Assembly: GCF_026340465.1 (NCBI RefSeq)
Contig: NZ_JAPEPC010000001.1
Coordinates: 4,388,001-4,452,000, forward strand
DNA: 64,000 nucleotides
Direction: 5' to 3'
From: Streptomyces sp. NBC_01306
Lineage (GTDB): Bacteria; Actinomycetota; Actinomycetes; Streptomycetales; Streptomycetaceae
A model generated the notes under the pieces. It was given only the letters and a program-made list of their open reading frames with translations, made no database searches and was not told where the DNA came from. Each line of letters opens with the position of its first letter. Within the stretch, counting starts at the first letter, position 1. Position numbers and translations under genes: made by a program. Shown here piece after piece: positions 51,116 through 59,193 of this stretch.

Positions 51116-51892
51116 ATGTCCCGTACCTATCTGGTCACCGGAGCCTCCTCCGGCATAGGCAAGGCCACCGCGGCCCTCCTGCGTACGCGGGGGCACACCG
51201 TCATCGGGGCTGATCTCAAGGACAGCGACATCTCCGCCGACCTGTCCACGGCCGAAGGCCGGGCCGTACTGGTCAGCCGGGCCCGGGAGCTGAGCGGCGG
51301 GCGTCTCGACGCCGTCATCGCCTGCGCCGGCGTCGCACAGCCCGATCCGCTCACCATCAAGATCAATTACTTCGGCGCCGTGGCCACGCTGGAGGGGCTG
51401 CGCCCGCTGCTGGCCGCCGGTACCGATCCGAGGGCCCTGGTCATCAGCTCGATCGACTCCGTCCACCCGACCGACTCCGCGATCGTGGACGCAGCCCTCA
51501 CCGGTGACGAGGAGGCGGCGGTGGTCGCCTCCCGGGCGGCCGTCGACCGGGGGGAAGGGCAGCTCGTCTACTCCTCCTCCAAGGCCGCGGTCTCCCGCTG
51601 GATCCGGCGTGCGGCCATCACCGACGACTGGGCCGGGGCGGGTATCCCGCTCAACGCCGTCGGCCCCGGCGTGATCGTCACGCCGATGACCCAGCCGATG
51701 CTCGACGACCCCGCCATGCGGAAGCTCGTCGAGCAGAGCGTGCCGATGCCGTTGCACGGCTACGCCCGCCCCGAGCAGATCGCCCCGCTGATCGACTGGC
51801 TGACCTCGCCCGAGAACACCCATGTGACCGGACAGGTCGTCTTCGTCGACGGCGGTGCCGACGCGGTCCTGCGCGGTGACCGCACATGGTGA
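51116..51892 (+). CDS. short-chain dehydrogenase/reductase
   Basis: The 258-residue SDR has TGASSGIGKATAA as cofactor loop, the catalytic Tyr-x-x-x-Lys in VYSSSKAAVSRW and Ser in LVISSIDSVHP, resembling 3-alpha-hydroxysteroid dehydrogenase relatives. It lies under two AAGGC-type operator sites, with no TetR gene adjacent. It is followed after 23 bp by an SRPBCC protein. Confidence 0.88.
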   Translation: MSRTYLVTGASSGIGKATAALLRTRGHTVIGADLKDSDISADLSTAEGRAVLVSRARELSGGRLDAVIACAGVAQPDPLTIKINYFGAVATLEGLRPLLAAGTDPRALVISSIDSVHPTDSAIVDAALTGDEEAAVVASRAAVDRGEGQLVYSSSKAAVSRWIRRAAITDDWAGAGIPLNAVGPGVIVTPMTQPMLDDPAMRKLVEQSVPMPLHGYARPEQIAPLIDWLTSPENTHVTGQVVFVDGGADAVLRGDRTW

Positions 51893-51915
51893 CCGCCCGT
51901 GACGAGGAGACATCC

Positions 51916-52368
51916 ATGACATCCATGACCCCCCGGACGCTGGAGCGTTCCACCGTGCTCGCGGCCACCCCCGACCAGGTGTGGGCGGCCGTCGGCGACT
52001 TCGGCGGCCTCGCCGACTGGCACCCGTACATACAGCCGTCCACCATCGAGGACGACGCCGACCCCGGAGTCCCCGGTGCCGTACGGGTCTTCTCGGTCGA
52101 CGGCGAGATCGTCGCCCGTGAGCGCCTGGTGGCCCGCGACGCCGACGCCCGGTGGTACCGCTACGTCCTGCTGGCCCCGGTGATGCTGCCGGTCGGCGAG
52201 TTCGTGGCGACGCTCGCCGTGCACCCGCACGCCGACGGCGCCGAGGTCCGGTGGTCCGCCGATTACCAGGGCGCGGACGAGGTGGTGCCGCAAGTGGAGT
52301 CGATCTTCGGTGACGGCACGTACGGTGCCGGTCTCGACGCCCTGCGGAAGCGCTTCTCCGAGGGCTGA
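51916..52368 (+). CDS. SRPBCC-type ligand-binding protein
   Basis: The 150-residue protein has the START-like fold: LERSTVLAATPDQVWAAVGD near the N-terminus, then VRVFSVDGEIVARERLVARD and VRWSADYQGADEVV. Such proteins bind or cyclise hydrophobic ligands. ATG 51916 follows GAGGAG. It is probably cotranscribed with the SDR. Confidence 0.82.
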   Translation: MTSMTPRTLERSTVLAATPDQVWAAVGDFGGLADWHPYIQPSTIEDDADPGVPGAVRVFSVDGEIVARERLVARDADARWYRYVLLAPVMLPVGEFVATLAVHPHADGAEVRWSADYQGADEVVPQVESIFGDGTYGAGLDALRKRFSEG

Positions 52369-52382
52369 GCCGGTGGCTCCCG

Positions 52383-52423
52383 CTCACCGCGGTCTGCGCG
52401 TACGGAAGGCGCGCCGCGGTGAG
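52383..52423 (+). terminator. 10-bp stem terminator
   Basis: CTCACCGCGG at 52383-52392 pairs with CCGCGGTGAG at 52414-52423, shortly after the SRPBCC gene. Confidence 0.7.
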
Positions 52424-52548
52424 TTGCTTCCCCCTTCATCTCTGCTCTTCTCGTCTCGGTTCTTCGCCATATAGGCCAGTAGATGACCGACATGGCCTCT
52501 AGCGTGGTTCTTGGCCGAAGGAACAGGGACAACGGAAGGCAGAGCCCC

Positions 52549-53109
52549 ATGACCGTCAACGAGCCGACCAACCAGCAGGACCCGGCAGAGGCGCCCGCTG
52601 CGACGGGGGAGAGTGCCGACCTGTTGGAGGCGCTGGCCAAGCAGCGGCACTTCCTGCGCTTCACCACCCGCGACCTCACGGACGAGCAGGCCGGGCTGCG
52701 TACCACCGCGAGCGAACTGTGCCTGGGCGGCCTCATCAAGCATGTCACCGCAGTTGAGCAGGGCTGGGCGGCCTTCATCCTGGAAGGCCCCTCGTCGATG
52801 CCCGACTTCACCAAGATGACCGAGGCGGACTTCGCCCGGCGGGCCGACCAGTTCAAGATGCTGCCCGGTGAGACGCTGGCCGGTGTCCTGGCCGAGTACG
52901 CCGATGTGGCCCGCCGGACCGACGAGTTGGTCGCCAAGCTGGCCGATCTGAACGCCAGTCACCCGCTGCCGAAGGCTCCGTGGTTCGAGGCCGAAGCGCA
53001 GTGGTCGGCCCGCCGGGTGGTGCTCCACATCATTGCCGAGACCGCCCAGCACGCCGGCCACGCCGACATCATCCGCGAGACCCTGGACGGCGGGAAGAGC
53101 ATGGGCTGA
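52549..53109 (+). CDS. DinB-family (DUF664) protein
   Basis: The 186-residue protein is a four-helix DinB-like protein (LAKQRHFLRFTTRDLTDEQ, LCLGGLIKHVTAVEQGW and HIIAETAQHAGHADIIRETL with paired His). Some relatives are mycothiol-dependent enzymes. ATG 52549 follows GGAAGGC. The stop is followed immediately by an 11-bp tandem repeat. Confidence 0.85.
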   Translation: MTVNEPTNQQDPAEAPAATGESADLLEALAKQRHFLRFTTRDLTDEQAGLRTTASELCLGGLIKHVTAVEQGWAAFILEGPSSMPDFTKMTEADFARRADQFKMLPGETLAGVLAEYADVARRTDELVAKLADLNASHPLPKAPWFEAEAQWSARRVVLHIIAETAQHAGHADIIRETLDGGKSMG

Positions 53110-53153
53110 TCAGGGGTTGATCGGGGGTTGAACGGGGGTTGAACGGGGGTTGA
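53110..53153 (+). repeat. 11-bp tandem repeat, four units
   Basis: Four units like acgggggttga begin directly after the DinB stop codon. Confidence 0.85.
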
Positions 53154-53339
53154 GGACGGTCCGGACCCGGGGGCTGTCGCGAGGACCTGCTCGCGAAGAT
53201 CTCGGGTCCTGCCGTGGAACGGCACCTCGTGCGGGGCATGGATTGGCGGAAGAAGCCGCCTTGACCTGCACCGACGGGCAACCTGTCGGGCGGTGGACGC
53301 GTCTGACAGGAAAACGCCGGTCGTGGAGAGAAGGACGCT

Positions 53340-53471
53340 GTGGACGAGTTTCTGGTGAGGACATTCGGGTGGTTTGCTCGCGGTGCGGGGCTTTCCCTCG
53401 ACTACTTGAGCCAGCGTCCCGGCCTGGGGGCACTCTCCGGCATGTTCGGACGCGGCCGCCAGAACCCTTAG
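53340..53471 (+). CDS. 43-residue small ORF
   Basis: GTG 53340 has GAGAGAAGGA five bases upstream. The frame codes MDEFLVRTFGWFARGAG and continues to a Gly/Arg-rich end GMFGRGRQNP. Third positions are mostly G/C. It has an amphipathic, hydrophobic first half. It stops inside the end of the convergent TetR gene. I do not know a family, and it may be non-coding, but the ribosome-binding site is good. Confidence 0.4.
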   Translation: MDEFLVRTFGWFARGAGLSLDYLSQRPGLGALSGMFGRGRQNP

Positions 53472-54031
53472 CGCTCGGTACGGGGCTCGGTACGGGGCTC
53501 GTGCGACAGGGCGGCGATCCAGGCATTGGCCGCGTTGACGAGCGCCTCCCGGGGGATGTTCTCGAAAGCCTGGAGCTTGAGGAAATGGCGGGCGATCGTG
53601 AGCCCGAGGATGCTGCTGACGACCATCGCGGCCCTCAGCTCGGCGTCCTCGCCTTCGAATGAGCCCTTGAGGTTGTCGACCCGCTCCCCGAGGAAGTCCC
53701 GCATGGACGCTTCTGCCTCCGGGACGGTCAGCATCGAGCGGACGAGCGCCCGGGTCTCCGGGGGGAGTTCGCCCATGCGGACGTCGAGGACATCGAAGAG
53801 GTGGTCCGAGGCCGCCTGCTGGTCGTCATCCGGAAGCTGGACGGCGATCGTGAAGAGGGACGCCTTTGAGCCGTAGTGCTGCATGACGAGCGATGCGTGC
53901 ACTCCGGCCCGGTCCGCGATGGACCGGATCGTCGCGCCCTCGAAGCCGCGAAGAGCGAACTCCTCCTGGGCGGCTTCGAGTATCCGTTGTGCCGTCTCAG
54001 CTCGTTTCGCGTCCCTCGTCTTCCCGGTCAT
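53468..54031 (-). CDS. TetR-family regulator
   Basis: The 187-residue protein has the TetR helix-turn-helix (RILEAAQEEFALRGFEGATI and SIADRAGVHASLVMQHYGSK). ATG 54031 follows TATAGT by 7 nt; the intervening GGAGGG is too close to serve as a ribosome-binding site, so it seems leaderless. A 16-bp near-palindrome lies in the divergent region before the amidohydrolase, so autorepression together with control of that gene is likely. Confidence 0.86.
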   Translation of the reverse strand: MTGKTRDAKRAETAQRILEAAQEEFALRGFEGATIRSIADRAGVHASLVMQHYGSKASLFTIAVQLPDDDQQAASDHLFDVLDVRMGELPPETRALVRSMLTVPEAEASMRDFLGERVDNLKGSFEGEDAELRAAMVVSSILGLTIARHFLKLQAFENIPREALVNAANAWIAALSHEPRTEPRTER

Positions 54032-54038
54032 GCCCTCC

Positions 54039-54044
54039 ACTATA
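54039..54044 (-). promoter_or_regulatory. -10 hexamer TATAGT of the TetR gene
   Basis: On the minus strand TATAGT ends 7 nt before ATG 54031. Confidence 0.5.
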
Positions 54045-54075
54045 CGAGCGTTTAGCGAGCGTGTTACCGTCTTTG

Positions 54076-54091
54076 CTAAACGTCTGTTTAG
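54076..54091. promoter_or_regulatory. TetR operator CTAAACGTCTGTTTAG
   Basis: A 7-2-7 palindrome with one mismatch; CGTTTAG also recurs at 54049-54055. Both sit between the divergent TetR and amidohydrolase genes. Confidence 0.6.
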
Positions 54092-54141
54092 TGGACCTGT
54101 GTCAGATACTTTCAGGTGCTTTCAGGTACGGAGGCTCGGTC

Positions 54142-55131
54142 GTGGCCGTCATCGGCATCGAAGAACACTGGACGACGCCGCAGCTGGCGGCGGCACTGAA
54201 GGCACTTCCCGAGGAGGACCGGGACGACAGCCTGGCGTTCAACGAGATGGGCGACAACCTTGAGCGCCTGGAAGACATCGGTGAAGCGCGCATCGCGGCC
54301 ATGGACGCACTGGGCATCGACATGCAGGTCCTCTCGCTGGCGCCCCCTGCGACAGGTCCGCTCGCTCCGGCCGATGCGGTCTCGCTCAGCAGGGACACCA
54401 ACGACTTCGCCGCAGAGGCGGTCCGCCGTCACCCGGCCCGTCTTCGGGCGATGTCGACGTTGCCGATGGCCGATCCGGCTGCCGTCGCCGGAGAGCTCGA
54501 ACGCGCCGCGGGCCTCGGGTTCGTGGGCGCCATGGTCTACGGACGGACGGGCGGGACCGCGCTCGATGATCCTTGCTATGACGACCTGTTCGCGACCGCC
54601 GCGGCCCTCGGCCAGCCGATCTTCATCCATCCGCAGATTCCGTCGCGAACCGTCCGGGACGCGGCCTATGCGGGCTTCGACCCGATGACCTCCCTCGCCC
54701 TGTCCACTTTCAGCTGGGGATGGCACATCGAGGCGGCCCTCGCCGCGTTGCGTCTCATCACCAGGGGCATCTTCGACCGCCACCCCGCCCTGCAGATCGT
54801 CCTCGGCCACTGGGGCGAGCTGCTGCTGTTCTGGAGTGACCGCACCGACAGCCTGTCCCGCATCGCGGGCCTTCAGCGGAAACCGTCCGAATACATCCGT
54901 ACGAACGTGCACATCACCAGCTCCGGGATGCTCAACCCCGCCCTGCTGCGTCACGCCCTGGCGGCCACCACCGTCGACCGGCTGCTGTTCTCCACGGACT
55001 ACCCGTTCCACCGGCCGGGCGCGACGGACGTCCAGAAGTTCCTCGCGGAGTTCGAAACCGACGAGGACCGGGACAAGTTCACCGCCGGCAACGCGCGGAA
55101 ACTCTTCGGAATCGACAGTCCTGACGCCTGA
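54142..55131 (+). CDS. amidohydrolase (ACMSD/resorcylate decarboxylase type)
   Basis: The 329-residue enzyme has the metal-binding EEHW near the N-terminus, FIHPQIPSRTV, LGHWGELLLFWSDR and STDYPFHRPG, fitting the ACMSD/gamma-resorcylate decarboxylase branch, which decarboxylates aromatic acids. GTG 54142 follows CGGAGG. A duplicated ctttcaggt lies just upstream. The neighbouring TetR regulator probably senses an aromatic compound. Confidence 0.85.
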   Translation: MAVIGIEEHWTTPQLAAALKALPEEDRDDSLAFNEMGDNLERLEDIGEARIAAMDALGIDMQVLSLAPPATGPLAPADAVSLSRDTNDFAAEAVRRHPARLRAMSTLPMADPAAVAGELERAAGLGFVGAMVYGRTGGTALDDPCYDDLFATAAALGQPIFIHPQIPSRTVRDAAYAGFDPMTSLALSTFSWGWHIEAALAALRLITRGIFDRHPALQIVLGHWGELLLFWSDRTDSLSRIAGLQRKPSEYIRTNVHITSSGMLNPALLRHALAATTVDRLLFSTDYPFHRPGATDVQKFLAEFETDEDRDKFTAGNARKLFGIDSPDA

Positions 55132-55146
55132 CAGGACGAGACCGCT

Positions 55147-56070
55147 TCAGAAGCCCCGGCCGGGTGTGACCGCGCCCGTCAGCGGGCGGCCCGCGGCGAA
55201 CCCGGCGACGTTGGCCTCGACCCGTTCCGCGAGCCCACGCCAGTACGAGGAGCGCGGGTTGGCGCAGTGCGGGGTGATCAGGGCGTTCTCCAGGTCCCAC
55301 AACTCATGCCCCGCGGGAAGTGGTTCGGGGTCGGTGACATCCAGTGCCGCTCCGCCGATCGTGCCGTTCTTCAGTGCGTCCACCAGGTCGGCGGTGACGA
55401 CCAGCCCGCCCCTGGCGACATTGACCAGCCAGGCGTCCCGGCGCATCAGGGCGAACTCGGCCGCCCCGAACATCCCACGGGTGTCAGGGGTCGTGGGCGC
55501 CGCGGCCACCACGAAGTCCGCGTCGGCAAGTACCTCGCGGAAGGCGGCGCGCGCCACTGTCCGCTCCGCGCCCGGGACCGCGCCGCTGTCGGACACGGCC
55601 AGGATCCGGCAGCCGAACGGCTCCAGGAGCCGGATCAGCGAGCGGCCTATGCCGCCGCAGCCGACAACGGCGACGGTTGAGCCCGCGAACTCCCGGGTGC
55701 GGCCGTCGCCCCACTCGCGGGACCGGGCCAGCCGGTGCAGCCCGCGCGCGGCGGCCAGCATCAGCGCGAGAGCGTGCTCCGCGACGGCCTCCCCGTACGA
55801 ACCGGTGGCCGCGGTGAAGACGGGGTGCGCCCGGATCACTCCGGCGTCCGCCCAGCGCTCCACCCCCGCGTGGGGCAACTGCACCCAGCGGATGCCTTCG
55901 TGGATCATGCCGTCGACCTCGGCCGGGTCGTCGTTGCCGAAGTAGACGATGGCTTCGGCCTCCGCCAGGGGCACAACCCGGCCGCCCCCGGCCCGTACCG
56001 CTTCGAGCAGTACGGGCACGGGGTCGGGGCCTACGTGAACGGCGGGCGCGGCGCAGGCGGGGGTGGTCAT
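55147..56070 (-). CDS. D-isomer-specific 2-hydroxyacid dehydrogenase
   Basis: The 307-residue enzyme has the NAD-binding VAVVGCGGIGRSLIRLL, the Arg in VNVARGGLVVTADLV, Glu near VTDPEPLP and His in ITPHCANPRSS. It could reduce a 2-keto acid such as 2-ketogluconate or glyoxylate. ATG 56070 follows GGAGGTT. It is divergent from the first MFS carrier, across a region carrying the shared operator. Confidence 0.86.
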   Translation of the reverse strand: MTTPACAAPAVHVGPDPVPVLLEAVRAGGGRVVPLAEAEAIVYFGNDDPAEVDGMIHEGIRWVQLPHAGVERWADAGVIRAHPVFTAATGSYGEAVAEHALALMLAAARGLHRLARSREWGDGRTREFAGSTVAVVGCGGIGRSLIRLLEPFGCRILAVSDSGAVPGAERTVARAAFREVLADADFVVAAAPTTPDTRGMFGAAEFALMRRDAWLVNVARGGLVVTADLVDALKNGTIGGAALDVTDPEPLPAGHELWDLENALITPHCANPRSSYWRGLAERVEANVAGFAAGRPLTGAVTPGRGF

Positions 56071-56185
56071 CGTGAACCTCCAGGGGGTCGCGGAGAAGTC
56101 CGTCTTCGTCTCTGGTTCGCCTGTCGGCTCCGTGTGCACCCGGCCATTGACAGGGACGAGCCATGCCCACACCATTGGGCCTATC

Positions 56186-56196
56186 ATAGCACCATT
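56186..56196. promoter_or_regulatory. shared operator ATAGCACCATT (FadR-type), site 1
   Basis: The reverse complement reads AATGGTGCTAT, identical to site 2 at 62952-62962. Within it TGGTGCTATGA fits the FadR half-site pattern TnGTnnnACnA except at one position. CACCATTG is also repeated 20 bp upstream at 56170-56177. Confidence 0.65.
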
Positions 56197-56284
56197 GAAA
56201 TCCGGTGTGCATGAGGCGCACCTGCCTTCAGCGCGGCGCACGTTGCGCATATCGCACACCGGCAGACCGGACGGAGGGGGACCG

Positions 56285-57670
56285 ATGAGCCCCGATCAGG
56301 ACAGCGTCGTCGGCAGGGGCGATGACGGCGGCCTGGAGCGCGACACCATGAACCGGGTGACCAGGAGGCTGATGCCGCTGATCGTCATCTGCTATCTCGT
56401 CGCGTACATCGACCGTTCCAACCTCTCCGTCGCCGCCCTGACGATGAACGACGCGATCGGTCTGACAGCAGCCCAGTTCGGCCTGGGCGCCAGTCTGTTC
56501 TTCGCCACCTACGTCGTCTTCGAGGTGCCCAGCAATGTGCTTCTCGCCAAGCTCGGCGCCCGCCGCTGGATAGCCCGCATCATGATTTCGTGGGGCATCG
56601 TCTCCGGCTGTATGGCCCTGGTCGGGGGCGCGCACTCCTTCTACCTCGTACGGCTGTTCCTCGGCGCCGCCGAGGCGGGTTTCACGCCAGGCGTCATCTG
56701 GTACCTCACCCGCTGGTTCCCGGCCAGTCACCGGGGCCGCGCGATGGGCCGCTTCTATGTGGGCGCCGCGCTCGCCACGGTCATCGGCTCCCCGCTCAGT
56801 GGCCTGGTCCTGAAGATGGACGGTGTGCTCAACACCCCGGGCTGGAAGTGGCTGTTCGTGGTCGAGGCAGTGCCCGCCGTGCTGCTCGGGTTCATCGTCC
56901 TGAAGTCACTGACCGACACCCCGGAGGACGCCGCGTGGTTGCCCGAGCGCAACCGGCGGTGGCTCACCGGCCGGCTCGCCCAGGAGCGGGCGGAGATCGC
57001 GGGGCGGCGCTCGGTCTCCGTGCGTGAGGCGCTCACCAGCCCCGGAGTGCTGCTGCTCGCCCTCTTCTTCTTCCTGTACTCGTTCGACAGCATCGGCCTG
57101 ACCCTGTGGATGCCGCAGGTGATCCAGGGCGGCTTCGGGGACCCGAGCGACTTCGTGACCGCTCTGCTCACCGCGGTCCCCTATGCCCTGGCCGTGGTCG
57201 CCATGGTGATCGTCGCGCGCTCCGTCGACCGGCGGGGGAAGCACGCGCTGCACATGGCCGTACCGATGGCCGTCTCGGGCGTACTGCTCGTCGCGAGTGT
57301 GGCGGCGGGACCCGGAGTGCCCGGCTTCGCGCTCCTCGCGCTCTCCACGGGAGCGGCCTGGGCCGCGGTGCCCGCGCTGTGGGGGAGCGCGACGGCCTTC
57401 ATGACCGGCGTCGCGGCGGCGGCCGGGGTCGCTTTCATCAATGCCTTCGCCAATGTCGCGGGGCTGGCCGTCACCCCGCTGATCGGTGTCATCAAGGACG
57501 CCACCGGATCGTTCGACGCACCCCTGCTCGTGATCGCCGGGGCGATGCTGCTGGGCGCCGTGGTGGCGATCGTGTCCGGGCGCTTCACCGCACCGGGCCG
57601 GCTGGCCGCCGAGACGGCGAAAACCACCGGCGACGGTGCGGCGCCGGTGGCCGTGCGGCCCGAGGGGTGA
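56285..57670 (+). CDS. MFS transporter, ACS family
   Basis: The 461-residue carrier has 12 helices with the ACS-type signature: ICYLVAYIDRSNLSVAAL in helix 1, GARRWIARIMISWGI, and FLGAAEAGFTPGVIWYLTRW in the second motif. Members take up sugar acids such as galactonate or hexuronates with protons. ATG 56285 follows GGAGGGGG. Operator site 1 lies about 90 bp upstream. Confidence 0.87.
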   Translation: MSPDQDSVVGRGDDGGLERDTMNRVTRRLMPLIVICYLVAYIDRSNLSVAALTMNDAIGLTAAQFGLGASLFFATYVVFEVPSNVLLAKLGARRWIARIMISWGIVSGCMALVGGAHSFYLVRLFLGAAEAGFTPGVIWYLTRWFPASHRGRAMGRFYVGAALATVIGSPLSGLVLKMDGVLNTPGWKWLFVVEAVPAVLLGFIVLKSLTDTPEDAAWLPERNRRWLTGRLAQERAEIAGRRSVSVREALTSPGVLLLALFFFLYSFDSIGLTLWMPQVIQGGFGDPSDFVTALLTAVPYALAVVAMVIVARSVDRRGKHALHMAVPMAVSGVLLVASVAAGPGVPGFALLALSTGAAWAAVPALWGSATAFMTGVAAAAGVAFINAFANVAGLAVTPLIGVIKDATGSFDAPLLVIAGAMLLGAVVAIVSGRFTAPGRLAAETAKTTGDGAAPVAVRPEG

Positions 57671-57681
57671 GTCAGCCGGTG

Positions 57682-57747
57682 GGGAGCTGAACCGGCCGGG
57701 AGCTGAACCGGCCGACGGACTGAACCAGCCCGGGAGCTGAATCAGCC
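57682..57747. repeat. 16-bp tandem repeat between MFS and gntR
   Basis: Two perfect gggagctgaaccggcc units are followed by degenerate copies and reach into the gntR stop region. Confidence 0.75.
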
Positions 57748-58464
57748 GCCCAAGGCGCAGGCCGAGCCGCCCTCAAGGAGCTGCTCGACCTCGCTGCGGG
57801 CGGCCTCCACGACCGTGCTCACCGCGCGGGCCGCATCGGTGGCGCGGCCCTCGGCGATGGCGTCGGCGACCTCCTGGTGCCGGCGCACCGACGCCATGTC
57901 CACCTGCTCGGGCATCAGCAGCAACTCACGCCGTGCCACCAGGAGTTCTTCGGTGACCTCGGAGAGCTGGGCGAACATGCCGTTGCCCGAAGCGGTGAGC
58001 AGCGCCCGGTGGAACGCCGCGTCAGCTGCGATGAACCCCTTGCTGTCACCCGCGTGGGCAGCGCCCGCCATCGCCTGCGCGTGGGCGCTCAGGGCACGCC
58101 GGGCCTCGTCGCCTGCTGCCGTCGCGGCGAGCGCGGCCGCCGACGGCTCCACCGCGGCCCGCAGTTCGGCCAGTTCGCGCAGCTGGGTCTCACGGCGCGG
58201 GGATGCCAGGCGCCAGCGGATGACCTGGGGGTCGTACAGATTCCAGTCGGTCATCGGCCGTACGGTGATGCCCACCCGGGGACGGCTGGTGACGACCCGC
58301 TTCGACTCCAGGACCCGGACGGCCTCGCGGGCCACGGTGCGGGAGACGCCGTACCGCTCCTGTACGTCCTCCAGGCGCAGCACCTCGCCCGCCCGGATCT
58401 CGTCCGCCGCGAGCGACTGGCCGATCCGGTCGACCACCTGGCCGTGCAGGCCCTGAAGCTCCAC
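57742..58464 (-). CDS. GntR regulator, FadR subfamily (FCD domain)
   Basis: The 240-residue regulator has a winged helix (EVLRLEDVQERYGVSRTVAR and VLESKRVVTSRPRVG) and the all-helical FCD domain with its metal/ligand His and Asp (AADAAFHRALLTASGN, VRRHQEVADAIAEGRA). GTG 58464 gives the usual N-terminus. It is the last gene of the minus-strand sugar-acid operon and is the natural candidate to bind the shared TGGTGCTAT sites. Confidence 0.88.
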   Translation of the reverse strand: MELQGLHGQVVDRIGQSLAADEIRAGEVLRLEDVQERYGVSRTVAREAVRVLESKRVVTSRPRVGITVRPMTDWNLYDPQVIRWRLASPRRETQLRELAELRAAVEPSAAALAATAAGDEARRALSAHAQAMAGAAHAGDSKGFIAADAAFHRALLTASGNGMFAQLSEVTEELLVARRELLLMPEQVDMASVRRHQEVADAIAEGRATDAARAVSTVVEAARSEVEQLLEGGSACALGG

Positions 58465-58502
58465 GTCGTTCCCCGTCTGCCGATGCGTCTGGTCCGGTGT
58501 GG

Positions 58503-59132
58503 TCAGCGGGCTGCCGCCAGGCGGCCCAGCAGGGTGGTGACCCGCTCGCCCGCCGCCTGTGCGCCGCCCGAGGTCAGTGCCGAGCCCATGCCGCAGGCGA
58601 CGGCGCCGGCCGCGATCCACTCCGGTGCGTTCTCGATTGTCACACCTCCGGTGGGGATCACGGGGGCCTGGGGCAGTGCGGCCCGCACATCGCGCAGCCA
58701 GGACGGGGGCACGGCCGACGCGGGGAAGAGCTTCAGCGCGTCAGCGCCCTCCTCCAGGGCCCGCACCATTTCGGTCGGGGTGGCCACACCGGGGAAGACG
58801 GGCACGCCGTAGCGGTGTCCCGTACGGATCACCTCCGGGTGGAGGCTGGGCGAGACCAGGAACCGGGCACCTGCTTCCACGGCCGCCCGCGCCGCGGCCG
58901 CGTCGAGCACGGTGCCCGCTCCGATCAGGGCGCCGGGGCGCCGGCCGGTCAGCTGCGCCACCGCGCGCAGGGCGCCCGGGGTGGTGAGGGCGATCTCCAC
59001 GGCGTGCAGCCCGGCGTCCAGTACGGCGTCGGCCGCGGCGACGGCCTCCTCGGGGCCCGGGGTGCGGACGATGCCGAAGACGCGCTGGGCCGTGACGGCC
59101 CGGACGGTCTCCCAGCGGTACATGTGATCCAT
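58503..59132 (-). CDS. eda: KDPG-type aldolase
   Basis: The 209-residue aldolase splits 2-keto-3-deoxy-6-phosphogluconate-type compounds to pyruvate and a phosphoaldehyde. Motifs are VEIALTTPGAL (Glu), GAGTVLD, and the Schiff-base Lys in ADALKLFPAS with VPVFPGVATPTE. ATG 59132 follows AGGAGCACC. The kinase gene upstream supplies its phosphorylated substrate. Confidence 0.88.
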   Translation of the reverse strand: MDHMYRWETVRAVTAQRVFGIVRTPGPEEAVAAADAVLDAGLHAVEIALTTPGALRAVAQLTGRRPGALIGAGTVLDAAAARAAVEAGARFLVSPSLHPEVIRTGHRYGVPVFPGVATPTEMVRALEEGADALKLFPASAVPPSWLRDVRAALPQAPVIPTGGVTIENAPEWIAAGAVACGMGSALTSGGAQAAGERVTTLLGRLAAAR

Positions 59133-59193
59133 GACGGTGCTCCTGGCGAGAAGGGGACGGACTGGCGGGAGAAGGGGGGAGGGGAGAGGGGCG

